DNA of 64,000 bases. Origin: an uncultured Acetatifactor sp. Lineage in GTDB: Bacteria; Bacillota; Clostridia; Lachnospirales; Lachnospiraceae. A program made the translations under genes and the position numbers. The stretch is from contig CAJUTJ010000029.1 in assembly GCA_910589655.1 (NCBI GenBank), positions 27,061-91,060 on the forward strand, in the 5' to 3' direction. Below the pieces are notes generated by a model. That model was not told the origin of the DNA. It saw nothing but the letters and a program-made list of their open reading frames with translations, and did no database searches. Below are positions 1-8,121 of this stretch, piece after piece (the first letter of the stretch is position 1; each line of letters begins with the position of its first letter).

Positions 1-1096
1 GATTTTCACATGCCAGAGCCATTCCCCTGACATGCTCCTCCGCCCTTTTCCCCATGGGATACTTTCTGACGCTTATCTCCCCTTGGCCGTCTCTGGCAAT
101 TTCCGTCCGGATGGCATATTCGGGAGCCCGGTCATTGGAATACTTTACATACTCTATATCAAAGTCCTTTCCGATGACCGCCAAGAATGAATTGGAAAAT
201 AAGGGAAACATCCCCTCTTCCACGATTCCGTCAAAGGCGTTCTTTTCATCGAAAAGCACCATCCTGTCCCTGTCAAAATTGCGCATATTGTTTGACAATT
301 CCCCTTTTCCCGGAAGGCGGCCGTTGCTGTAAAGCGCCGTCATAAACTTGTAATCAGGATAAGGGTAATAGAATTGATACCGGGAAATCCCGCAGCTTTC
401 GAAAATTTTCTCCAGCCCCTTTTTCCCGAAGGTTCTCACCCCGCCTCCTGCGGCATAATTTTCAATACCCGAGAAGTAGGCACCCAGATGATCTTCCTTA
501 CATCCGGCAAAATATTTCAAACCGTACTTATTTTCGATGGCAATAATAATCCTGCCGTCCTCCTTCAAATGAGGCAGAAGGATTTTTAAAAAGTCATGAT
601 AAGGATCTTCTCCTCCGATGTAGCTTCTGCCGTACTCGAAGACACCGATCAGACAAATATAGTCAAAGTCCTTCGGAAGCTCCGGCTCAATATCCTTGAA
701 ATTTCCCACATGGATGGTTACATTGTCGCATTCTCTGTGTCGGTGCGCATTTATCATACTACGCTTCTTGGAAAGATCCACACAGGTGACACTGGCGGCT
801 TTTCTGGCGAAAACGCCCGTGACCGCCCCGCAGCCGCTGCCCACCTCCAGCACCTTATCGCTCTTTTTCATGGGAATCCAGTCCACAATATTTTCCCGCA
901 GCGGGGAGAGATGATATAAGACCGGCCAGCTTTTCCGCTCCTCAATAATCCCCGCATATTCTACGGGAGATCTGTTTTTAGCGATATCCAGAAGCTCGTC
1001 CTCCACCGCACCGTCACAATACAGATCTTTTCCGGAATATTTGCTGTAATCCAGTTTTACCTTACCTATTTCTTCCAGCATACCCTTTCTCTCCAT
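1..1096 (-). CDS. Class I SAM-dependent methyltransferase, C-terminus cut by window edge
   Basis: About 365 codons read on the minus strand from an ATG at 1096 without a stop before the edge, so the C-terminus is missing. A glycine-rich SAM-binding motif, VLEVGSGCGAVTG, lies near residues 79-91, followed by an acidic strand end (VTCVDLSKK) and FDYICLIGVFEYG, the arrangement of a Rossmann-fold methyltransferase. The region after the core (from about residue 200) is long and may be a second domain. It is last in the wzm-wzt unit, separated from wzt by about 330 bp of repeats. ATGs at 1135 and 1081 are also in frame. The 1081 start has GGAGAGAAAGGG just upstream and may be the true one. The substrate is unknown; a sugar in the exported glycan is a guess. 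Confidence 0.8.
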   Translation of the reverse strand, partial: MERKGMLEEIGKVKLDYSKYSGKDLYCDGAVEDELLDIAKNRSPVEYAGIIEERKSWPVLYHLSPLRENIVDWIPMKKSDKVLEVGSGCGAVTGVFARKAASVTCVDLSKKRSMINAHRHRECDNVTIHVGNFKDIEPELPKDFDYICLIGVFEYGRSYIGGEDPYHDFLKILLPHLKEDGRIIIAIENKYGLKYFAGCKEDHLGAYFSGIENYAAGGGVRTFGKKGLEKIFESCGISRYQFYYPYPDYKFMTALYSNGRLPGKGELSNNMRNFDRDRMVLFDEKNAFDGIVEEGMFPLFSNSFLAVIGKDFDIEYVKYSNDRAPEYAIRTEIARDGQGEISVRKYPMGKRAEEHVRGMALACEN

Positions 1097-1129
1097 TCCG
1101 CAGTAATTCCCACATCTTCCCACATCTCT

Positions 1130-1160
1130 AAACATGCCGCCATCGGCGGCACAAACAATG
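1130..1160 (-). repeat. Module B hairpin (TGCCGCC...GGCGGCA) with downstream ATG
   Basis: On the transcribed strand a TGCCGCC/GGCGGCA stem with a 3-base loop is preceded by TTTG and followed directly by ATGTTTAGAG. The same layout, hairpin then ATG-TYTGGAAG, recurs at 1266-1297, 24303-24334, 33966-33993 and 36731-36763. Here it sits just upstream of the methyltransferase start. Confidence 0.75.
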
Positions 1161-1174
1161 AATTGGTGCAAACC

Positions 1175-1260
1175 AAGGAATGATTTAGTTTCTCTTAGGT
1201 TGTGTACAAAGAGGGGTGTTTACACACCCTCTTTACAACCTTAGAGAAACTTCATTCCTT
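1175..1260. repeat. Long imperfect hairpin, module D copy 1
   Basis: An 86-base near-palindrome: arms reading AAGGAATGA..AGTTTCTCTTAGGTTG fold back over a central AAAGAGGGGTGT/ACACCCTCTTT stem. A second copy lies at 1347-1431. There is no U-run after the stem, so it is not a typical intrinsic terminator. Confidence 0.8.
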
Positions 1261-1265
1261 TCACA

Positions 1266-1297
1266 CTTCCAGACATGCCGACACAGCCGGCACAAAC
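1266..1297 (-). repeat. Module B hairpin, diverged copy
   Basis: On the minus strand TTTGTGCCGGC...GTCGGCATGTCTGGAAG: a short stem followed by ATG and a GGAAG Shine-Dalgarno-like box, matching the copies at 24.3, 34.0 and 36.7 kb. Confidence 0.65.
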
Positions 1298-1319
1298 ATT
1301 TATGAACTAGTGCAAGGCC

Positions 1320-1346
1320 GGAAGAACGCTGTTCTTGCGTTCTTCC
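1320..1346. repeat. GGAAGAACGC/GCGTTCTTCC perfect 10-bp hairpin
   Basis: A perfect 10-bp stem with a 7-base loop between module B and module D copies. A related hairpin (GAACGC...GCGTTC) lies near 36787-36812, also beside a module B copy, so the two belong to the same composite repeat. Confidence 0.6.
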
Positions 1347-1431
1347 CGGAATGACTTAGATTTTCTTAGGTTGGGTACAAAGAGGGGGTGTTTACACACC
1401 CTCTTTCCAACCTTAGAAAATCTTCATTCCG
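1347..1431. repeat. Long imperfect hairpin, module D copy 2, overlapping the wzt stop
   Basis: Arms CGGAATGACTTAGATTTTC...GAAAATCTTCATTCCG enclose the same AGAGGG/ACACCCTCT core as the copy at 1175-1260. The wzt stop codon lies inside the outer arm, so the repeat reaches into the gene end. It could slow or trim the transcript between wzt and the methyltransferase. Confidence 0.8.
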
Positions 1432-2767
1432 TTGACACTTGTGCATCCTTTACCTCCACCACGGATTCCATATCATAATAGCCCACCGTATTTTTGTCGG
1501 AGACCACCGTAATATTGATGGTGTCATACAATCTGTGATATACCTCAAAGGTATCCCCGTTATAGCCCGTGACCCCAAGGGAAATCAAATATTCCCCTCC
1601 CTGGAGAGTCATCCTTTGGGTAAAAGTCACATTCTTCACCTGCCCCGGTTCCGCAGAGTCCAGAAAAGCCTTCTCGATCATGGAATTGGTTCCCGTAATT
1701 TCCGTACCTATGACATTTTTAAAGGATAATGCAAAGATAGGCGCAGGAACATGATCCGTAAACCGCACCCGCATGTGAACCGTGAAAGCGCTACCCTTGA
1801 TTACGGCAGTGGTGCGCACCCCTCTGTCGTCCGTAATGTAATACTCCTCTATCAAAGCCTGTTTTGTCCCGTACTCCAAAACCTCCGGATTGATGCCGGA
1901 AGCCTTTCCCGCCGCGGCCTGAAGCTCCTCATCCCCCAGCAGGTTCTGCCCTTCCTTATGATCCGGGACTTCGTACTGCCCCACCAACACACGTTTATAA
2001 GCGTCAATCATCTCCTTGGGACTGCCTTCTCCCAAAAGATTACCTTTATTTAATAGAAAGACTCTGTCACAATATTTACTGATGCTGCTGAGGTCGTGGC
2101 TGACGAAGACGATAGTCTTCCCCAGTTTCTTAAATTCTTCGAATTTATGATAACATTTTGCCTGAAAGAACACGTCTCCCACGGACAGAGCCTCATCCAC
2201 AATCAATATCTCCGGCTCAATATTGATCGCCACCGCAAATGCGAGACGCACAAACATGCCGCTGGAATATGTTTTTACCGGCTGGTACACGTAATCTCCG
2301 ATATCCGCGAACTCTAAGATCTCCGGCAGCTTCCGGTCGATCTCCTTCTCCGAAAATCCCATCATAGTACCGTTCAAGTAGACATTTTCAATACCGTTAT
2401 ATTCCATATTAAAGCCGGCGCCCAGCTCCAGCAGTGCGGAGATACGTCCTTGGACAACCGCTTCTCCGGAAGTGGGGTTTAAAACCCCTGTGATTATTTT
2501 AAGAATGGTGGATTTTCCGGAGCCGTTTGTACCGATGATGCCCACCGTTTCTCCTCTGCGTATTTTCAGGCTGACACCGTTTAAGGCATAATGCAGCTTA
2601 TGGGTCTGCTTTTTTCCGAACCCGAACGCTTCCCGGATGCGGTCCTTGGGTTTATCATACAGCTTATAGATTTTTACCACGTCTTTTACATCAATGGCAT
2701 ACGTCTCTTTTTCCTGCTCCCGAATCTGCAATTGTTCCGGATTTTCCGTCTGCTTTTCTTCCATCAT
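1424..2767 (-). CDS. wzt: ABC polysaccharide exporter ATPase with Wzt-type C-terminal domain
   Basis: ATP-hydrolysing subunit of an ABC-2 exporter that moves a lipid-linked polysaccharide across the cytoplasmic membrane. A Walker A motif (GTNGSGKST, residues 79-87), signature YSSGM (166-170), Walker B ILIVDE (186-191) and H-loop His223 are all present. The 447-residue length and beta-rich region from about residue 285 match the Wzt class, whose extra C-terminal domain binds the terminus of the mature glycan. It follows wzm by 51 bp. An ATG-ATG pair with an ACGGAG box defines the start. TagH-type teichoic acid exporters are related, but the long C-terminal domain favours Wzt. Confidence 0.93.
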   Translation of the reverse strand: MMEEKQTENPEQLQIREQEKETYAIDVKDVVKIYKLYDKPKDRIREAFGFGKKQTHKLHYALNGVSLKIRRGETVGIIGTNGSGKSTILKIITGVLNPTSGEAVVQGRISALLELGAGFNMEYNGIENVYLNGTMMGFSEKEIDRKLPEILEFADIGDYVYQPVKTYSSGMFVRLAFAVAINIEPEILIVDEALSVGDVFFQAKCYHKFEEFKKLGKTIVFVSHDLSSISKYCDRVFLLNKGNLLGEGSPKEMIDAYKRVLVGQYEVPDHKEGQNLLGDEELQAAAGKASGINPEVLEYGTKQALIEEYYITDDRGVRTTAVIKGSAFTVHMRVRFTDHVPAPIFALSFKNVIGTEITGTNSMIEKAFLDSAEPGQVKNVTFTQRMTLQGGEYLISLGVTGYNGDTFEVYHRLYDTINITVVSDKNTVGYYDMESVVEVKDAQVSTE

Positions 2768-2818
2768 CGCTCCGTACCCGTTCTTCTCCCTTCCGTTCAG
2801 CCGATCTATTTTTCAAAA

Positions 2819-3796
2819 TTACAGCACATCGGCAAAATGTACTTTTAATTTCTTAAAGACCAGCCCGCCCATGCCGAACAATACCACTGTCACAATCCAA
2901 AAGTACATGGTTGAATAGAAATCCTGAAAGAACCACTCCTTCTCGTAAATAGCGCTTCTGTAGCCGTTTACGATATATACTAAAGGATTAATCTTCAGCG
3001 CCATTGCCCAGCCGTCGTTGATTTTATTGATATCCCATAAGATAGGGGTAGCCCACATTCCGATCTGAAGCATGATATTAATGATCTGTGACAAATCCTT
3101 AAAAAAAACGACGATGGCGCAGGTCGTATAGCACAGCGCAAGTACAAAGATAAACATACAGGCACTGTAATAAAATATCTGTATGGTATATATGGTCGGA
3201 TAAAATCCGTAAAATGCCGCTATCACAAGCAGCACCAGCACAAAGAAAGCATGGATAAAGGTGGCCGCAATAATCTTAATAATGGGCAGTATACTAATCT
3301 TAAACACTACCTTTTTCACCAGATAGTTATACTCAATCAAGGCGTTTGTGCCGTTGTTCAAGGCTTCACTGAAAAAGAACCACGGAACCAGACCTGCCGT
3401 CAAAAAGAGCACATAAGGAGCATCATCCGATCCCCTTCCGGGGTTTCCCATGATAACCTCAAACACCACATAGTACATTGCCACAGTGACCACCGGCTGT
3501 ATCATGGCCCACACCGCGCCCATATAGGAACCCGCGTAACGCTTCTTAAAGTCATTCTTTGCCAGCTTCCAGATTAAATGTCTGTTCTGGAACAATTCCA
3601 CGGGCAGCGTCGTGAACTTGTCATACCACTTTGCGAAAATCAGACAGGATGCCGCTATCACCGCACAGGAAATGATCTTCTTAACCAATTCCTCCTGAGG
3701 ATCCGCATGGGGATTGTGGTGTACTATAATTATAACTGCCATCAGCAGCATCACTGTGGAAAACAAGCTGATTCCCACCTTTTTGGTTATCTTCAT
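2819..3796 (-). CDS. wzm: ABC-2 type polysaccharide export permease
   Basis: Membrane subunit partnering the downstream ATPase. The core from about residue 75 carries the family pattern LAKNDFKKRYAGSYMGAVWA followed by about six hydrophobic segments, ending with a QDFYSTMYFW loop and a last membrane helix. At 325 residues it is about 60 longer than usual, because it begins with an extra hydrophobic hairpin (ISLFSTVMLLMAVIIIVHH and IISCAVIAASCLIFA). It sits 21 bp after rmlC and 51 bp before wzt, so synthesis of the 6-deoxysugar donor and export are co-transcribed. Confidence 0.92.
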   Translation of the reverse strand: MKITKKVGISLFSTVMLLMAVIIIVHHNPHADPQEELVKKIISCAVIAASCLIFAKWYDKFTTLPVELFQNRHLIWKLAKNDFKKRYAGSYMGAVWAMIQPVVTVAMYYVVFEVIMGNPGRGSDDAPYVLFLTAGLVPWFFFSEALNNGTNALIEYNYLVKKVVFKISILPIIKIIAATFIHAFFVLVLLVIAAFYGFYPTIYTIQIFYYSACMFIFVLALCYTTCAIVVFFKDLSQIINIMLQIGMWATPILWDINKINDGWAMALKINPLVYIVNGYRSAIYEKEWFFQDFYSTMYFWIVTVVLFGMGGLVFKKLKVHFADVL

Positions 3797-3817
3797 GTCG
3801 GCTGTTACCTCTTGTCC

Positions 3818-4369
3818 TTACTTTTTCAGGCTGTCGATGCCCCCCCAATTCTTATCCCGCTCCGCAAGAATCAGCTCCATGCCATCCGGAACGGGCCACT
3901 GAATACCGATGGCCGGATCATTATACAGAATCCCGCCTTCATCGTTGGGATGATAGAAATCCGTTACTTTGTAACAAAACTCCGCATAGTCGGACAGCAC
4001 CAGAAAACCATGGGCAAAATTTTTCGGTACGAAAAACTGCTTTTTATTTTCCTCCGACAGAATCACCCCATGCCATTTTCCGTAAGTCTTAGAGCCTTCT
4101 CTTAAATCCACCACCACATCAAAAACTTCTCCCCGTATTACCCGCACCAGCTTGTCCTGCGGAAATTGTTTTTGAAAATGCAGTCCTCTCAGCACTCCCT
4201 TTTTGGAAGCGGACTGGTTATCCTGTACGAACACTTCGGGGATTCCCGCCGCTTTGTAATCCTCGTACTGGTAAGATTCATAAAAATACCCTCTCTCGTC
4301 CCCGTACACCGCAGGGGTGATTATCTTCAATCCTTCAATTTCACAAGTTTCAACCGTAATTTTGCCCAT
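3818..4369 (-). CDS. rmlC: dTDP-4-dehydrorhamnose 3,5-epimerase
   Basis: Cupin-fold epimerase that converts dTDP-4-keto-6-deoxy-D-glucose to dTDP-4-keto-L-rhamnose. The block QDNQSASKKGVLRGLHFQ holds the catalytic His (about H64), PKNFAHGFLVLS (about 115-126) forms the conserved barrel strand, and Tyr near 133 fits the acid position. The length of 183 residues is normal. A GGAGAGGAATAAGTTATG site fixes the start. RmlA and RmlB lie upstream in the same unit, but I see no RmlD reductase in the window, so the final step to dTDP-rhamnose must be encoded elsewhere. Confidence 0.95.
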   Translation of the reverse strand: MGKITVETCEIEGLKIITPAVYGDERGYFYESYQYEDYKAAGIPEVFVQDNQSASKKGVLRGLHFQKQFPQDKLVRVIRGEVFDVVVDLREGSKTYGKWHGVILSEENKKQFFVPKNFAHGFLVLSDYAEFCYKVTDFYHPNDEGGILYNDPAIGIQWPVPDGMELILAERDKNWGGIDSLKK

Positions 4370-4611
4370 AACTTATTCCTCTCCTGTCCGCCGATAGCTC
4401 ATCCGTTGTCCTTGCCTGATCAATGTGTTGCCGGCACAAAATATGGATGATTCTACGGCCGCTTTCTTTTTATATTAATATTATTTGTGCCTCCCGCAAA
4501 CGTCTTGCCGAAGAAAGCCGCCGTCAACGCTGCCTCGCAGCCCTCTTTCAGCCGCCTTGTCGATAAACAAATATCCGATATATTTTTACCCAAAGCCAAC
4601 AGGGCGGCACC

Positions 4612-5877
4612 TTAAAAGTAGCTGATATTCATGTCTACTTTTCCTTCAATACCGTCCACGGTTCCCTTAGACGTATACTGCCACATCTGATAATATCCCT
4701 GATAAAGAGGCACGCTCCTGTATTCTGCCAGCCAGATACAATAATTGTCCAATCTGTCGGTGTATAGATTGTTGTTATACCAATTGCGGCTTGCATACAC
4801 GCCTCCGGTATATCCGGCATTTTCTATCGTCCGGCAGAACGCCTCACAGACCAGCGTCCTTGTCTCCGGATCCAGACCGTCGGCTCTTCCGTTTCCTCCG
4901 GCGCCTTCCGTATCTATAAAAATAGGATACGTAATCTCATAGTTCCGAATCAGCTCCAGCACGGCGGACGCTTCTTCCACCGCTTCCACCTCGTTAACCG
5001 CCTGAGTAAAGAAGTAAACTCCCACGGGAAGGCCGCTGGCTGCCGCTCCCTTCATATTTGTCTCAAAATAGGGATCCACTACCAGACTGCCCGTAACCGA
5101 TCCTCGATACCCTGCCCGGATAATGGCAAATTCTATTCCGGCATTTTTCACCTTATCCCAGTCTATTTCCTTGTTCCACTTGGACACGTCGATTCCGAGA
5201 TGGGAATTTCCGGAGGTCGCCTGAAACTTCTTAATCTCCGTTTTGTCCGCATCCTCAATGGCGTCCGCCACCGCAGTGTCTTCCGCCTCCGCATCGATTT
5301 CTTCCTCTGTCTTGATCAGCAGAGAAATATCGTCGATGGCCACATATTCTACCTTATCCTTGACATGGACGCGGGTCTCGTTATTTGGCACACGATATCC
5401 CTCTATGGGAAGGAGCTCCACATAATATTCTCCGGAGTCCAGATCTCCGATATAGATAATGCCGTCCTTATCCAGATCCTTGTATTCTCCCATATCACTC
5501 AGAGATACATAGAAGCTCTCGCCCGTCACCGGATTTCCATCATTATCCACAATCTGGATTCTCAGATCCTTCTCCACGGAAGTCACCATCAAAGATAAAC
5601 GATTTGCTTGATCACGCGCCGCTTCCAAGATAGGATTTATCTCCGGATCAAAGAAAGTTTCGTCCTCCATAAATGCCGATAGGTCATTGCCGATCTGCCC
5701 CACTCCATAGCTTTCCGACGGCTCCTGCGGTTCCGGACTGGTTGGAGCCGTTTCTCCGGGAGTACTATGATTTGGTCTTTGGTCATGGTCCGAATTGCTG
5801 AATATCACAAGAATGGATACCAGCAGAATAATCGCCATAGAACCCAGAATGGTCAATCTTCTCAGCTTAGAGTCCAT
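4612..5877 (-). CDS. Membrane-anchored GH25 (lysozyme-type) cell wall hydrolase
   Basis: A 421-residue protein with one N-terminal membrane helix (residues 9-26), an acidic Pro-rich spacer, a small beta module (about 95-180) containing the loop DLDKDGIIY, and a C-terminal GH25 domain (about 225-421). GH25 enzymes cleave the MurNAc-GlcNAc bond. The starting strand GIDVSKW and the acidic pair in IFIDTEG match the active-site positions. It overlaps the rmlA stop by 11 bp, so the two are translationally coupled. The beta module is shared with the larger GH25 protein at 8122-11619. A wall remodeller acting where the polymer is exported is a plausible role but an inference. Confidence 0.88.
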   Translation of the reverse strand: MDSKLRRLTILGSMAIILLVSILVIFSNSDHDQRPNHSTPGETAPTSPEPQEPSESYGVGQIGNDLSAFMEDETFFDPEINPILEAARDQANRLSLMVTSVEKDLRIQIVDNDGNPVTGESFYVSLSDMGEYKDLDKDGIIYIGDLDSGEYYVELLPIEGYRVPNNETRVHVKDKVEYVAIDDISLLIKTEEEIDAEAEDTAVADAIEDADKTEIKKFQATSGNSHLGIDVSKWNKEIDWDKVKNAGIEFAIIRAGYRGSVTGSLVVDPYFETNMKGAAASGLPVGVYFFTQAVNEVEAVEEASAVLELIRNYEITYPIFIDTEGAGGNGRADGLDPETRTLVCEAFCRTIENAGYTGGVYASRNWYNNNLYTDRLDNYCIWLAEYRSVPLYQGYYQMWQYTSKGTVDGIEGKVDMNISYF

Positions 5878-6736
5878 TTGCTACCTCTACCATATATTTT
5901 CCGTAATTTGTCTTCATCAAGGGTTCCGCCAGCTTCAGAAGCTGCTCCTTATCAATAAAACCTCTCTTGTAAGCGATTTCCTCAATACAGGAAATATACA
6001 ATCCCTGTCTCTTCTGGAACGCCGCCACAAAATCACAGGCATCCAGCAAAGCGTCATGATTCCCGGTATCAAGCCATGCAAAGCCCCTTCCCAGAGTCTC
6101 CACATGCAGAGTTCCCCTCTTGAGATACTCATTGTTCACGCTGGTGATCTCTATCTCCCCTCTGGCAGAAGGTTCTACATTCTTTGCAATCTGTACCACA
6201 TCATTGTCATAAAAATATAAACCCGGCACCGCATAATTACTCTTGGGCTTCTCCGGTTTTTCCTCGATGGAAAGAGCCTTGCCGTTTTCGTCAAATTCTA
6301 CCACGCCGTATTCTCTGGGGTCTCTGACATAATATCCGAAAATGGTGGCTCCTTTTTCCCTTGCCGCCACTTCCCGCAGTACTCTGGAAAAGCTCTGTCC
6401 GTAGAAAATATTGTCCCCCAGCACCAATGCTGCCCTGTCGTTTCCGATAAACCGTTCCCCTATAATAAAAGCATCCGCCAATCCTCTGGGAGTTTCCTGC
6501 ACTTCATAGGAAAGTTCCATTCCGAGCTGATGCCCGTCCCCCAGCAATTCCTTAAATACGGGCAAATCTCTTGGGGTGGAGATAATCAGCACCTCGCGGA
6601 TTCCCGCCAGCATCAGAGTGGACAAGGGATAATAGATCATGGGCTTATCGTACACCGGCATAATCTGCTTAGACACCGCTTTTGTCAAGGGATACAATCT
6701 CGTTCCCGATCCTCCCGCCAAAATAATTCCCTTCAT
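5867..6736 (-). CDS. rmlA: Glucose-1-phosphate thymidylyltransferase
   Basis: Makes dTDP-glucose from dTTP and glucose-1-phosphate, the first step of the dTDP-deoxysugar branch. The N-terminus MKGIILAGGSGTRLYPLTKA is the nucleotide-binding signature, followed by QIMPVYDKPMIYYPL and the EEKPEKPKSNYAVPGLYFYD block. The length of 289 residues is standard. The start at 6736 is set by a strong AGGAGG box. The frame stays open upstream through two 63-bp repeats to 6892, but that extension is low-complexity (RNRNKK..KGTAEKGR) and almost certainly untranslated leader. Confidence 0.96.
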   Translation of the reverse strand: MKGIILAGGSGTRLYPLTKAVSKQIMPVYDKPMIYYPLSTLMLAGIREVLIISTPRDLPVFKELLGDGHQLGMELSYEVQETPRGLADAFIIGERFIGNDRAALVLGDNIFYGQSFSRVLREVAAREKGATIFGYYVRDPREYGVVEFDENGKALSIEEKPEKPKSNYAVPGLYFYDNDVVQIAKNVEPSARGEIEITSVNNEYLKRGTLHVETLGRGFAWLDTGNHDALLDACDFVAAFQKRQGLYISCIEEIAYKRGFIDKEQLLKLAEPLMKTNYGKYMVEVANGL

Positions 6737-6747
6737 ATTTAACCTCC

Positions 6748-6885
6748 TATTCCAGTTCCGTCCCTTCTCTGCAGTGCCCTTTCGGTCACTTCCGTTTTGG
6801 GACTGTTTTTTATTCCGGTTCCGCCCCTTCTCTGCAGTGCCCTTTCGGGCACTTCCGTTTCGGGAGTGTTTTTTATTCCTGTTCC
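6748..6885 (-). repeat. Two 63-bp tandem leader repeats (module F, short form) upstream of rmlA
   Basis: Units begin at 6748 and 6811, with a partial third at 6874. On the transcribed strand each has an outer AGTCCC...GGGAC stem enclosing GTGCCC-GAAA-GGGCAC, a hairpin with a GNRA loop. The outer bases (CAGTCCCGAAACGGAAG ... GAGAAGGGACGGAACTGG) are the same as in the 100-bp repeats before the GtrB-like gene at 23.1 kb, while the inner stem differs. Confidence 0.85.
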
Positions 6886-6938
6886 TTTGCACACCGAATG
6901 GGAACGATATCCATCGTTCCCATTTTTGCGGTTGTTTT

Positions 6939-8021
6939 TTACTTTTCGTACATTTCCTGATAATACTTTTGGTAGTCTCCGCTGGTGGCGTTCTTCATCC
7001 ACTCCTCATTCTCGAAGAACCATGCAATGGTCTTCCGAATACCTTCTTTGAACATGGTTTCGGGCTCCCAGCCGATTTCTTTCTTAATCTTATCCGGCGC
7101 TATGGCATATCTGCGGTCATGTCCCTTCCGGTCTTCCACGTATGTGATCAGCTTCTCTGTCACATTGGCCTTTCTGGGATCCTCATCCGACAGCATCTCC
7201 TGAAGAGTCTCCAAAATAATATGAAGAATTTCAATATTTTGCTTCTCATTGTGTCCGCCGATATTGTATGTTTCAAACAGTTTTCCCTGTTCCTGAACCA
7301 TATCGATTGCCTTTGCGTGATCCTCCACGAACAGCCAGTCACGGACATTTTTCCCGTCCCCGTAAACAGGCAGGTTCTTCCCTTGCAAAGCATTGTTAAT
7401 CATAAGCGGAATAAACTTCTCCGGAAACTGATAAGGACCGTAATTATTGGAGCAGTTGGTAATGTTAGCCGGAAAATGGTAAGTATCCATATAAGCCTTT
7501 ACCAGCATATCGGCGCCGGCCTTGCTGGCCGAGTAAGGACTGTGGGGATCGTAGGGCGTAGTCTCATAGAAGAAAGCGTTGTCATCATCGGGAAGAGAAC
7601 CGTACACCTCGTCCGTGGACACATGGAGAAACTTTTTCCCCTCTTTAAAACTTCCGTCCGGAAGCTCCCACGCCGCTTTCGCACAATTTAGCATCACCGC
7701 AGTACCCAGCACATTGGTCTGTACAAACACTTCGGGATTCTTGATACTCCTGTCCACATGGCTCTCGGCGGCAAAATGCACCACTCTGTCAATATCATTT
7801 TCCGCAAAGATACGGGCAATGGCTTCTTTGTCACAGATATCCGCTTTTACAAATGTGTAATTGGATTTGTTCTCAACATTCTTCAGATTTTCCAGATTTC
7901 CTGCATAAGTCAGAACATCCACATTGATAATGCGGATATCGTCGCCATATTTTTTAAACATATAATGGATATAATTTGAACCGATAAATCCCGCTCCTCC
8001 GGTTACCAGATAAGTTCTCAT
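6939..8021 (-). CDS. rmlB: dTDP-glucose 4,6-dehydratase
   Basis: Extended short-chain dehydrogenase that turns dTDP-glucose into dTDP-4-keto-6-deoxyglucose using bound NAD. TGGAGFIG (residues 7-14) binds the cofactor, STDEVYG (135-141) gives the Thr-Asp-Glu catalytic set, and Tyr163/Lys167 are in YSASK. The length of 360 residues is slightly above the usual 340-355. Its product is the shared precursor for RmlC (3818-4369) and for the WecE-type aminotransferase at 20673-21806, so this gene links the two glycan units. Confidence 0.96.
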   Translation of the reverse strand: MRTYLVTGGAGFIGSNYIHYMFKKYGDDIRIINVDVLTYAGNLENLKNVENKSNYTFVKADICDKEAIARIFAENDIDRVVHFAAESHVDRSIKNPEVFVQTNVLGTAVMLNCAKAAWELPDGSFKEGKKFLHVSTDEVYGSLPDDDNAFFYETTPYDPHSPYSASKAGADMLVKAYMDTYHFPANITNCSNNYGPYQFPEKFIPLMINNALQGKNLPVYGDGKNVRDWLFVEDHAKAIDMVQEQGKLFETYNIGGHNEKQNIEILHIILETLQEMLSDEDPRKANVTEKLITYVEDRKGHDRRYAIAPDKIKKEIGWEPETMFKEGIRKTIAWFFENEEWMKNATSGDYQKYYQEMYEK

Positions 8022-8121
8022 AGTTTTCTCCCTTCTACGTCACTACATATTACTACATATTTTTTATATTACCACACTTAACCATATTATGGCTACATAA
8101 TTTTCACATTGCCGACACAAA

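Noticed and set aside
1175..1431. Long hairpins as insertion sequence ends
   Set aside because: No transposase or target duplication lies between or beside them; they fit better as structured repeats.
6737..6892. N-terminal extension of RmlA
   Set aside because: The AGGAGG box and MKGIILAGG start at 6736 are decisive; the extension is made of two leader repeats.
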